Part shown: positions 1-7,670 of the stretch, one piece after another | Layout: every line of letters starts with the position of its first letter | How positions within the stretch are numbered: the stretch's first letter is position 1 | Assembly: GCA_003024985.2 (NCBI GenBank) | Contig: PXIH01S0040044.1 | Source: Euperipatoides rowelli | Taxonomy: Eukaryota > Onychophora > Udeonychophora > Euonychophora > Peripatopsidae | DNA: 12,881 nt | Reading direction: 5' to 3' (one strand) | Notes under the pieces: model-generated | Seen by the model: the letters and a program-made list of their open reading frames with translations, nothing else | What the model was told of the DNA's origin: nothing | Databases searched by the model: none | Program-made: the position numbers and the translations under genes

Positions 1-79
1 AGTCCAATATTACCCATAATACAGCATAATATGACATCATTTCCGGTAAAAATGCCCTTAAACCTACCCAAAATAGCTT

Positions 80-120
80 TGACCTTGACTTTGACTTTGA
101 GATGACCTTGACCTTGACCT
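80..120. repeat. TGACCT/TGACTT hexamer repeat
   Basis: A short degenerate hexamer array: TGACCT and TGACTT units recur, with the 9-mer TGACCTTGA at 80-88, 103-111 and 109-117. Its reverse complement TCAAGGTCA matches the extended monomer half-site recognised by ERR/SF-1-type nuclear receptors. That may be coincidental, since similar hexamer arrays occur as low-complexity satellites. The last part (from 101) is also open in the frame that leads into the protease remnant. Confidence 0.6.
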
Positions 121-641
121 ACTTACAAACCGGAAACCGGAAGTGCGCTTAAACCGCCATAATACACCTACTAATATAAAAAATGAAAATAATTTAAAGG
201 ATATTTCTGTTCAATTTTTAAAAGATTATCTGTCTAAACCTATGATTAGGATTAAAATTTTTAATAGAGAATTCCAGCTCTAATAGATTCTGGAGTGGAA
301 TACTCAATTATTAGTGAAAAATGTATAGCCCTTGAATTTATTGCAAGTAGTTTGGGTTCTATAACACTGACTTCTCCTGTCTCTAATGAATCAATGGAGG
401 CAGTCACAACTGTTGTAAATATATCAATCATTGACCATGATATATTACAGTCTGTGCTGGTAGCTAAAATGAATATTGGCGCTATTTTAACATGGATATT
501 TTAAGAGAACATAGTGCACATATCGATTTTCAAAATAATATTATTTATTTCAAACTGGATATAAATGAAAGTTGGGAAAGGTTGACAAATGGGACAGCTA
601 GTCTGTCTACTGTGTCAATTGAGCCTGCCCAACACCTGTAA
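101..641 (+). pseudogene. Retropepsin-like protease remnant of pol
   Basis: The first segment is open from 101 to a stop at 281 and includes LSKPMIRIKIFNRE. A one-base shift then moves the signal to the next frame, where ALIDSGVEYSII (277-312) is the aspartic-protease active-site loop with D-S-G at 286-294. That frame runs to a stop at 502. A second shift leads to MDILREHSAHIDFQNN (492-539), which fits the C-terminal 'GMDFL..H.A.IDF' signature of Ty3/gypsy proteases, ending at TAA 639. Two frameshifts inside one small domain make it non-functional. Bases 642-857 hold only weak traces of the protease-to-RT linker, including the (AC)7 run. Confidence 0.8.
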
Positions 642-840
642 CATGAAAAACTACATGATCTATTCCATAGTTGACACTCTTGATATTTCTAGTTTTTTTA
701 AAGACAAATTAAAAAAAAAAAAAGTTATAATATAGTGTTATATTAATCAAAGACAGAAAAAAATCACTGGTGCCCATATTCCACTGTTGAACCAAAATTC
801 ATTAATACTCAAAACATTAACAAAGGCAGTATAGGATACC

Positions 841-854
841 ACACACACACACAC
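841..854 (+). repeat. (AC)7 microsatellite
   Basis: A plain dinucleotide run of seven AC units, just upstream of the RT remnant. It is identical in length in the other arm (12028-12041), which makes it a useful marker for how recent, or how artificial, the duplication is. Confidence 0.9.
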
Positions 855-857
855 TCT

Positions 858-1527
858 GATTCCTTGAAGAGAAAGATGGCTCAGTTTGAGGCAGCTGGCA
901 TAAAAGCACCTTCTAATGATCCACGTTGTAATGTGCCTTTATTAGTGGTACCCAAACATGATAACCCCAACAATATCCATATTGTATTTGACTTAAGACA
1001 AGTCAATGCACAATAATTAGAGCCTTATAAACTTCTGCTAATGCGTATTGATGACATTCTGCTGAGACTGGGAGGAGCTAAGTTCTCTACTCTAGACCAA
1101 ACCAATGGTTACTATAATGTCAGTCTCACAGAATAAGTACAATACAAGTTCACTTTTTCTTGCCCTGGACCAAATATAAATTAAAAAAATTGCCACAAGG
1201 CTTATCAAGCTCCGCCAACATCTTCCAAGAAATAATAAACAACTGTTTAACTACCATCAATAATAAAAGTAAAGTGTTAGCATATTTAGATGAGAAAATT
1301 ATTTTTACAAAAATGATTGATTAACATTTGGGGTACTAGAGGAGGTTTTAGGAGCATTTAAAATAATAAATATGACCATTAAACCCAGTATATGTTGTTT
1401 CTTTAAACAGTCTTTAAAGATTTTGGGCTATATTATTGACGAAAACAGCAGTAAACCAACTGGTCAAAATATCAGTGCTGTATCCCATTTCGCAAGGACA
1501 GTTACCACCAAACATGTTCACAGTTTT
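858..1527 (+). pseudogene. Reverse transcriptase remnant of pol
   Basis: The RT begins near DSLKRKMAQFEAAGIKAPSN (858-917), matching the 'L..GII.PS.SP' entry of Ty3-type RTs. The expected blocks follow: VFDLRQVNA (984-1010), RIDDILLRLGGAKFSTLDQT (1044-1103), then after a one-base shift LPQGLSSSANIFQE (1190-1231) and AYLDEKIIFT (1280-1309). The catalytic YxDD box reads YLDE at 1283-1294, so the second catalytic aspartate is replaced by glutamate. A further frame (1327-1527) carries the thumb/connection with ILGYIIDEN. In-frame stops lie at 1014, 1134 and 1322. Confidence 0.85.
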
Positions 1528-1529
1528 TA

Positions 1530-2040
1530 GGGTCAGTGGGGTTTTACAGAAAGTTTATCAATAACTTTACAGAATGAGCTGCACCCTTATATTCTCTTTA
1601 AAAAAAAAAAAAGATGGTAAAGTTACATGGTCTCCAGAGGTGGAAAATTCGTTTTTATCATTAAAAAAACAGTTGATGTTAGCTCCGCTATTAGCTCACC
1701 CAGACCTCACAAAACCTTTTTTTATTTCACTGACGATTCAGAAATTTGCTTAGGTGGGCTTCTCGAGCAAGAAAATGCAGAGGGCCTTATGCAACCTATA
1801 GCCTACTGTAGTTGCAAGCTCCATAATGTGGAGTTTAATTACATAACTATAGAAAAAGAAGTGTTAGCAATAGTATAGTATACACACTTCAGCAGTTCAG
1901 GCATATTATATATGGTTACCAGGTCATTCTTAGGACTGACCATAGGCCGCTCACATAAAACTTTCAGCTCAGGGACCAAAATCAATGCCTGGTAAGATTG
2001 CTGCTATTCATGCAGGATTTTAGGCTGAAATTGGAACATA
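1530..2040 (+). pseudogene. RT connection and RNase H remnant of pol
   Basis: Past a shift at 1528, the connection signature GSVGFYRKFINNF appears (1530-1568), then a 13-base A run at 1600-1612 where the frame changes. DGKVTWSPEVENSFLSLKKQ follows (1613-1672). From about 1720 the RNase H reads TDDSEICLGGLLEQ and PIAYCSCKL, and IEKEVLAIV ends near 1875. The later acidic motif RTDHRPLT (1932-1955) lies in another frame, followed at once by a stop at 1956. The acidic positions expected of a Ty3-type RNase H can be recognised, but they are spread over several frames. Confidence 0.8.
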
Positions 2041-3071
2041 ATACCAGGTAAGGAAAATATTTTTGCTTACTGGCTGTCAAGCAGCCCTGAGTTGGACAAT
2101 ATCATAAATGTAGCAGCAATAGTTTCTGTGAGGGAGAACTCATCAATTAATAATTTTTGCAGAGCTCAAAAATTGGATGTGTGCTGAAAATCTATTTATA
2201 GGCAAATTAAAACACCAAAATGTAAAAATAGAGAATTCATCCTGGAGGAAAGTGGATTGATTCTTAAGAGAGTAAAATGTTACCATGATATAGGCAGTTT
2301 GTATCGTACCTTGGTACCTAAAAACCTGGTAAACGATACAATCGCCAACTACCATGGCACAGTCATAAGCGGTCATCTCTCTTATATGAAAACCATATGA
2401 AAAATACAATTTAGCTTTGCCTGGAGCTCAATGCATGATGATGTAAGAAACTTTATTGCGTCATGTGACATATGTCTAAGAAGAAGTGTGCCTAGAACAA
2501 AACCACCATAACAGCCAACACTTCCCGGTACTACACCTTTCAAAAAGCTCTACATGGATATTTTGGGCCTGATAAATACTATTCCTAGGGGAAATAAGTA
2601 TATTATCTTATGGACAGACAACCTGTCATATTTTTGCATAGATAGTGCCATTAAAAATATGGAAGCGAACACGATCGTGAAAAACAACATGCTAAACATA
2701 TTTGCGAAATATGGCGGCTCAAAGACGATCATTACAGATTGTGGGGCTCAAATGACAGGGAGGATTTTTAGGACATTGTGTTCACATCTAGCGTCCAAAA
2801 CATTTTTTCCATTGCCTACCATCCTAGTTCTAATGGCTGTGCAGAAAGAGCTAATGCTAAAATAATAAATCTGCTGGCTAAACTAGTTGATGCAAACTAT
2901 AAAAACTGGGATGAGTTATTACCACACATTCTGCAAGCTTTAAATTCGGTCATTCATAGGTCAACTAATCATTCACCTTTCTATATAGTTCATGAGTTTT
3001 ATCCATTTGACCCCACTTCTGAATTCAATTTAAAAAAAAAGAAATTGGATCTGAGGACATGTCAGACATAG
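2041..3071 (+). pseudogene. Integrase remnant of pol
   Basis: This is the best-preserved part: one frame runs from IPGKENIFAYWLSSSPELD (2041-2097, the RNase H-to-integrase linker) to about 2770, interrupted only by stops at 2185, 2398 and 2509. The HHCC zinc domain shows HGTVISGH (2353-2376) and CDIC (2464-2475). The catalytic core has D in MDILG (2557), D in ITDCGAQ (2737) and E in GCAERAN (2844). The first two are 60 codons apart. The last two are 107 bases apart, one base short of the canonical D-x35-E spacing, which locates a single-base loss between them. From 2778 the second frame continues to a stop after 3069, passing a run of nine A residues near 3030. Confidence 0.88.
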
Positions 3072-3165
3072 TAAGCAAACTAATTTAATGACTAACTATG
3101 GCTTGAGCACAAGTGTATGAGAACCTAACTAAAGCATCGTTTTGATTCGTGTACAAATAAGTAAA

Positions 3166-3593
3166 ATGAATTCAACCCAACAAGTAAAAATAATTCAAAC
3201 TACAGGGGGTGTTCTAAACATACCCCAAGAAGTAAGACAAATTCAACCAGCAACTTTAGTTCCAAATGCACCTCAACAGGTGAAACAAATTTAACCAGCA
3301 GCTATAGTCAACCAAGACAACCAAAAAAAATAAATCAGAAATAAATAAAATGTAAAAGCATTGAAAAACTGTTGTTGGTGGAAACATTGAATAAAATAGT
3401 GATGGCCCCAGACCTACAGATTAAATATCACAATACAAAGGAGAAAGTATGTAGACAATTCAAAGATATTAACATTTTTATAATGAGATCTATAGCTGAA
3501 GCATCCCTTCCGCCTGTTGCCGATGATCATCAGCCCCCTTGTTATGCCTTAAGGCCTAGATGTCCAGACTTGTGGCAAGTAGGTGAACAATAA
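3166..3593 (+). pseudogene. Post-integrase tail of pol with 16-residue repeat
   Basis: Two frames are seen. The first (ATG 3166 to TAA 3292) is rich in Gln and Pro and consists of the in-frame 48-bp repeat listed separately. The second (3372-3593) includes LLVETLNKIV near its start and PPCYALRPRCPDLW near its end. A 'Y.LRPR' motif close to the stop is common at the C-terminus of animal Ty3/gypsy pol proteins, which is why I treat this as the end of pol and not a separate gene. The frame has no ATG until codon 11 and no independent start signal. Confidence 0.55.
3175..3318 (+). repeat. Three-unit 48-bp tandem repeat
   Basis: Diverged units lie at 3175-3222, 3223-3270 and 3271-3318, each 48 bp. 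Shared positions include the CCCAA/CCTCAA start, a GT(A/G)A(A/G)(A/G)-(C/A)AAAT-like stretch and TTCAA/TTTAA about 20 bases in. The period is 16 codons, so the repeat is in frame and encodes a Q-V-x-x-I-Q-x type motif near the start of each unit. A TAA (3292-3294) falls in the third unit. Confidence 0.7.
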
Positions 3594-3770
3594 ATTAATT
3601 AAATCTTTTCCGGAAAAGTAGTTCCCTAGCAAAAATGGATTGGCAGTCATGATCAATTAGTAGATTAAATTCTACGAAAATGGATTGAGATGATTAACAA
3701 TTAGCAAGGACATTTTTTTATATGCGTGCATAGTTTAGTTTTTTTAGCTTAATTTTTTTTGATCTTCCTG

Positions 3771-3790
3771 AAACGGGGAGAGAGAGATAA
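3771..3790 (+). other. Candidate polypurine tract after pol
   Basis: An almost pure purine run (AAACGGGGAGAGAGAGATAA) lies 178 bases after the last pol remnant, on the pol strand. LTR retrotransposons prime plus-strand synthesis from such a tract immediately 5' of the 3' LTR. I could not find a matching LTR downstream, so this is a positional inference only; it may be a simple GA-rich patch. Confidence 0.3.
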
Positions 3791-4326
3791 ACCACATTTC
3801 ACTGCCAATTCTTCTGACTAGGCTCTCTCTAGTACTTTACATCAACTGGCTTTGCCTGGATTTAAGATGTTCTTCCATTAGTCTTTTTAGATGTACCTCC
3901 AGCTCCTCTTATAAGCCACTTTTGTATAATAGTACAATTCATTTTTTTCTTAAAATTTTTTAAATTCTTGACAGACCTATTAAATTAAAAGACAATTAAA
4001 CTAATTATGATGAATATAATGAGCAAAAGTCCAAATACATTATATTTATCTTAAATCCTTGAAATTAATCCCTTGTCATTGCTACAAACAAGTAGGTAAT
4101 ACGCATTAGATCACTTTAAGACTGTTCTGTTTTCATATACTGAATAGAGAAATTTATCTGAGAAGTGAGTTCTCAAGTTTGGGCCCTAATTTCTTCTATC
4201 AGATGAAAATTTGCCCCTCTCCAACTGCTTTATATTTCTAATCAAAATTTTATGCAACAAAATTGCACTTGAATAATTCTAAAACCTTAGCTGACTCATA
4301 GTTTTTTTTAAATTATAAACCTTTAA

Positions 4327-4753
4327 GTATATTATCAGTGCTAATTTTAACAAAAGCTTAATTGGTCTATTTTTACTTTAAGTCATGTTTAATTCATCAC
4401 TTCATATTCGATCAAATAATTAAGATAATCTCACTTTATTAAACCATTTTCAAATAATCCAAGGCAACTGCTGATGTCAGAATGATGGCATCATTGTTTT
4501 TAATTTCCCATAATTACTAGGGAAATAATGTCCTAGTATGCAATACCTTGGAGATTTTTTCCAGCTGACCACATTGAAAATATAGTATAATACAGTAAAA
4601 ATAAATATACCTTAGTAATAATAACAAGTCATTCAATTTTACTTTTTTTTGTATTTGAACTTGTTTATTGGGTTTAAATGATGACTTAATTATGACTTTT
4701 AAGGTAAAAATAATCTAATTTAGCTTTTGTTAAAATTAACACTGATAATAGAC
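4327..4753. mobile_element. MITE-like foldback element with TTTAA flanks
   Basis: Terminal inverted repeats at 4327-4402 and 4676-4753 match at about 65 of 76 positions with a two-base gap. The outer ends read GTATATTATCAGTG and, on the other strand, GTCTATTATCAGTG. Both ends abut the direct repeat TTTAA (4322-4326 and 4754-4758), as expected of a target-site duplication of TTAA type. The 427-bp body encodes nothing. TTAA duplications are typical of piggyBac and Kolobok superfamilies, but the ends do not start with piggyBac's CCY, so the family is unassigned. Smaller inverted repeats are nested inside: TCCAAGG/CCTTGGA (4458 and 4548), TACTAGG/CCTAGTA (4515 and 4532), and AATGATGGCATCATT (4481-4495). 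Confidence 0.75.
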
Positions 4754-5211
4754 TTTAATAGAGTTAACAAAGTTGTCACTTGAAGTCTACCATAAAAGCA
4801 ATGAAAACTACAGATTTCTTTACAATTATTAATCTAATAAAATATTAAGTCAATAATAATGTTTTATTTACAAATTTAATTTTGAATTTACTCTTAATGA
4901 AACTAATTGTTTGCTTACTTAATCTTTGATTTTAACAATTCCTGTGAGGTTTATTTTCTTTATTAATTTTACTTTAGCTTGCAGAGGAGATATTTTAACT
5001 TCCCAGAATGCATTGCACTGTCAGTGGTATTTACTTTCTTTACTAAGATCAAAATGAAATTATACAAATAGATTAAAAAAAAATAAAAAATGTTCTTAGT
5101 AAACAGCCTATATAAAAAGTAAAAAGTACAAATGTCTAATTGTAATTAAATTAACCTATTGTGAATTCTAATTTTAATTTTTATTTATACAGTTTCTTAC
5201 TTCTTATTTAG

Positions 5212-5403
5212 GTAAAATTTTTGTTGTGGGAGGTTTTAATGGTCAAGAAGTATTAAACACATGTGAATTATTTGACCCTTCTACCAGTACCTGGACAGAT
5301 GTTCGTAGAATGCATAACTGCCGTAGTGGGGTTAGTTTAGTCAATTATCATGGATGTTTATATGCTATTGCCGGATTCAATGGGTTTTCTCGAATGAATT
5401 CTG
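5212..5403 (+). CDS. Single Kelch-repeat exon, KLHL10-like
   Basis: A coding exon of a Kelch beta-propeller protein, encoding about one and a half blades. The residues include KIFVVGGFNGQEVLNTCELF, DPSTSTWTDVRRM and LYAIAGFNGFSRMNSG. The diglycine, the Tyr/Phe-Asp-Pro and the Trp six residues later are the Kelch blade hallmarks; in the second blade the diglycine reads AG. The closest family I recall is KLHL10, a testis-associated Cullin-3 adaptor, but other KLHL proteins are possible. A pyrimidine-rich tract and AG precede 5212, and G|GTAATT follows 5403. The exon is 192 bp (64 codons), and both flanking introns fall in phase 1, so it could be skipped or duplicated without changing frame. No lesion is seen. 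Reading beyond 5403 gives only microsatellite-derived peptide. No BTB, BACK or further Kelch exon is present in the arm. Confidence 0.8.
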
Positions 5404-6055
5404 GTAATTATCTCATTTATCTATCCATCTATTTATGCTTGATTTTTTTGTGTTAAAGATGTGTGATTGTTTTGTGTCTATATGTGTAAGTATGCATACA
5501 CATGTGTTTTTATGTATCTATGCATGTGTGCATATGCATGTGTTTTTATGTATATATGCATGTATGTATGATGTATATATTGTTTGTATGTATTATGCAT
5601 CTATCATTCTCCGTTTTTTTATTTATTGGTCTAACTAACTCTCTATCTACTTATCTATCCCTCAACCAACGAATCTGACCATCTGTCTACTCAACCATGT
5701 AATCCATCCATTCTAACCAGCCAAATGTCTGTCCACTGACACTTCCATACATCAAACTGTCTATCTGTCAGTTAGTCTGTTTGTCCCTGTATGTCTGTCA
5801 GTCTGCCAGTCAGTCTATCTATCTGTTGTTCTCCTCTGACTGCCTGGTCGACTGTCTGTCAGTCTGTCCATCTCTCAGTCTGTTGTCCACCTGTCCCCTT
5901 ACTGCCAATATGCTTGTCCACCCATCTGTCCATCTGTTTGCCCACTCTCTCAGGTACTTACTCACTCACCCACCCTTCCAACTATGACATCATCCATTAG
6001 ACCATCACCCACATATCCATCCAATCATCCATACTTATTAACTAATCCAATAGTG
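5404..6055 (+). repeat. Degenerate simple-repeat zone (TATG/TGTA then CTGT/CATC)
   Basis: The zone starts at the exon's splice donor. From 5404 to about 5640 it is made of TATC, TGTA, TATG and GCATG-type units and includes a roughly 32-bp near-duplicate (around 5499 and 5533) with the shared core ATGTGTTTTTATGTAT. From about 5640 to 6055 the plus strand is pyrimidine-rich with tetranucleotides CTGT, CAGT, CATC and CACC. Open frames here (for example 5435-5638 and 5781-5987) are low-complexity products of the repeat and are not genes. Part or all of it would be intron downstream of the Kelch exon. Confidence 0.85.
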
Positions 6056-6193
6056 AAACTTCTTTCATAAATTGTCAATAATGGATATAACAATTCATTG
6101 AATTTAAACTGTAAATTGCCTGGTTAATCTCTGCCAAAAAACAATATTATTCAAAATAAAATATGCAACTCCTAGCATGAGCAAGATGGCAAG
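6056..6193 (+). other. AT-rich spacer without gene
   Basis: No coding signal and no clear repeat. It separates the microsatellite zone from the axis-proximal reading frame and ends with a small direct repeat of GCAAGATGG (6181-6189, partly repeated from 6188). Confidence 0.5.
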
Positions 6194-6441
6194 ATGGCGG
6201 CGAACACCTTTGAAGCAAAATTTATAGCTCTTAGAGCTAGTAACCCTTGGTTTAATAAATTGATAAAGGATTTACTGGATTTTGATAAAACTATGGAGAA
6301 TTCTTAGAACATGTCATCTAGTTATGTTAAGCTTCTAAAAAGTCTCAGATATTGGGATAAATAACTAAAGGATTATTATCATGACAAAAGATTCATGTTT
6401 ACGGTGTATAATACACCCACCGAGAATGTTAATGCCTACAA
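6194..6441 (+). pseudogene. Decayed unidentified reading frame cut off by the axis
   Basis: ATG at 6194 in AAGATGGCGGCG opens a protein-like frame beginning MAANTFEAKFIALRASN, with WFNKLIKDLLDFDKTMENS before a TAG at 6305. The same frame continues in protein-like fashion past TAG 6305 and TAA 6362 (SSYVKLLKSLRYWDK, then KDYYHDKRFMFTVYNTP and ENVNAYN) until it meets the axis. Two stops without a frameshift suggest an ageing coding sequence, perhaps the N-terminal part of a transposon protein; I do not recognise the family. After the axis the frame merely reads the antisense of itself. The remainder of this gene is missing from the window. Confidence 0.45.
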
Positions 6442-6443
6442 TA
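6439..6443. other. Palindrome axis: five-base asymmetric spacer
   Basis: The centre reads TGCCTA-CAATA-TAGGCA. The arms are complementary up to 6438/6444. Bases 6440 and 6442 would still pair, so the only asymmetry in the window is the 6439/6443 mismatch (C against A) plus the central base 6441. A short spacer between perfectly complementary arms is what fold-back priming or hairpin resolution at a small pre-existing inverted repeat would leave. Confidence 0.9.
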
Positions 6444-6688
6444 TAGGCATTAACATTCTCGGTGGGTGTATTATACACCGTAAACATGAATCTTTTGTCA
6501 TGATAATAATCCTTTAGTTATTTATCCCAATATCTGAGACTTTTTAGAAGCTTAACATAACTAGATGACATGTTCTAAGAATTCTCCATAGTTTTATCAA
6601 AATCCAGTAAATCCTTTATCAATTTATTAAACCAAGGGTTACTAGCTCTAAGAGCTATAAATTTTGCTTCAAAGGTGTTCGCCGCCAT
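6441..6688 (-). pseudogene. Mirror copy of the axis-proximal decayed frame
   Basis: Exact reverse-complement copy of 6194-6441, with its ATG at 6686-6688 and the same two in-frame stops. The two copies run head-on into each other at the axis. Confidence 0.45.
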
Positions 6689-6826
6689 CTTGCCATCTTG
6701 CTCATGCTAGGAGTTGCATATTTTATTTTGAATAATATTGTTTTTTGGCAGAGATTAACCAGGCAATTTACAGTTTAAATTCAATGAATTGTTATATCCA
6801 TTATTGACAATTTATGAAAGAAGTTT

Positions 6827-7478
6827 CACTATTGGATTAGTTAATAAGTATGGATGATTGGATGGATATGTGGGTGATGGTCTAATGGATGATGTCATAG
6901 TTGGAAGGGTGGGTGAGTGAGTAAGTACCTGAGAGAGTGGGCAAACAGATGGACAGATGGGTGGACAAGCATATTGGCAGTAAGGGGACAGGTGGACAAC
7001 AGACTGAGAGATGGACAGACTGACAGACAGTCGACCAGGCAGTCAGAGGAGAACAACAGATAGATAGACTGACTGGCAGACTGACAGACATACAGGGACA
7101 AACAGACTAACTGACAGATAGACAGTTTGATGTATGGAAGTGTCAGTGGACAGACATTTGGCTGGTTAGAATGGATGGATTACATGGTTGAGTAGACAGA
7201 TGGTCAGATTCGTTGGTTGAGGGATAGATAAGTAGATAGAGAGTTAGTTAGACCAATAAATAAAAAAACGGAGAATGATAGATGCATAATACATACAAAC
7301 AATATATACATCATACATACATGCATATATACATAAAAACACATGCATATGCACACATGCATAGATACATAAAAACACATGTGTATGCATACTTACACAT
7401 ATAGACACAAAACAATCACACATCTTTAACACAAAAAAATCAAGCATAAATAGATGGATAGATAAATGAGATAATTAC
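6827..7478 (-). repeat. Mirror copy of the simple-repeat zone
   Basis: Exact reverse complement of 5404-6055; here the plus strand is purine-rich (GACA, GATG, GTGG units, then CATA/TACA units). There is no length difference from the left arm, which is unusual for microsatellites that have existed as separate copies for any length of time. Confidence 0.85.
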
Positions 7479-7670
7479 CAGAATTCATTCGAGAAAACCC
7501 ATTGAATCCGGCAATAGCATATAAACATCCATGATAATTGACTAAACTAACCCCACTACGGCAGTTATGCATTCTACGAACATCTGTCCAGGTACTGGTA
7601 GAAGGGTCAAATAATTCACATGTGTTTAATACTTCTTGACCATTAAAACCTCCCACAACAAAAATTTTAC
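7479..7670 (-). CDS. Mirror copy of the KLHL10-like Kelch exon
   Basis: Identical 192-bp exon on the minus strand, with the same acceptor and donor. If the palindrome is real, the locus carries two convergent copies of a single internal exon, about 2.1 kb apart across the axis, and only one of them could be joined to a given upstream exon set. Confidence 0.75.

Larger units (their letters stand above)
101..3593 (+). pseudogene. pol: Degenerate Ty3/gypsy-type retrotransposon pol
   Basis: Protease, reverse transcriptase, RNase H and integrase remnants occur in this order, which is the Ty3/gypsy (Metaviridae) arrangement; copia-type elements place integrase before RT. The reading frame shifts repeatedly and carries many internal stops, for example at 281, 639, 1014, 1134, 1322, 1528, 1575, 1751, 2185, 2398 and 2509. 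No functional polyprotein can be made. No gag or zinc knuckle is visible upstream, because only 100 bases precede it, and no flanking LTR pair was found inside the arm. The domain-level entries give the surviving motifs. The element is old, judged by the density of lesions, yet both arm copies share every lesion, so it decayed before the palindrome formed. Confidence 0.9.
3594..5211 (+). other. AT-rich non-coding DNA, probably intronic or intergenic
   Basis: This stretch has no believable reading frame in any of the six frames. It is strongly AT-rich with many short A and T runs. It contains the candidate polypurine tract near its start and the foldback element at 4327-4753. The last part (about 5181-5211) is pyrimidine-rich and ends in the splice acceptor of the Kelch exon, so at least the right end behaves as intron. 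Confidence 0.6.
1..6438 (+). repeat. Left palindrome arm
   Basis: This is one complete copy of the 6438-bp unit. All recognisable coding remnants (pol, Kelch exon, axis-proximal frame) lie on the plus strand and read toward the axis. It begins abruptly just upstream of a protease-domain remnant, so the retroelement's gag and any 5' LTR, if they existed, lie outside. Confidence 0.96.

Noticed and set aside
2143-2732. Minus-strand open frames at 2143-2409 and 2550-2732, with mirrors at 10473-10739 and 10150-10332
   Set aside because: They lie antisense to the integrase remnant, whose HHCC and DDE residues show which strand is coding. Their translations show no family features.
1-3800. LTR pair flanking the pol remnant
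   Set aside because: I compared the 100 bases before the protease region with the sequence after the candidate polypurine tract and saw no long direct repeat. The 5' part of the element lies outside the window.
4951-5053. Similar motifs TTATTTTCTTTATTAATTTT and TTACTTTCTTTACTAAGATC about 80 bases apart
   Set aside because: Short AT-rich similarity that is expected by chance in such a composition; there is no defined boundary.
5404-5456. Extension of the Kelch frame past 5403 to the stop near 5454
   Set aside because: The blade homology ends at the G|GTAATT donor. The extra residues are encoded by the beginning of the simple repeat, so a splice donor explains the frame better.
5435-5987. Plus-strand open frames at 5435-5638, 5781-5987 and 5791-6000, with minus-strand mirrors
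   Set aside because: They translate tetranucleotide repeats into low-complexity Cys/Ser/Leu/His-rich peptides. Overlapping frames are open equally well, which points to composition and not to coding.
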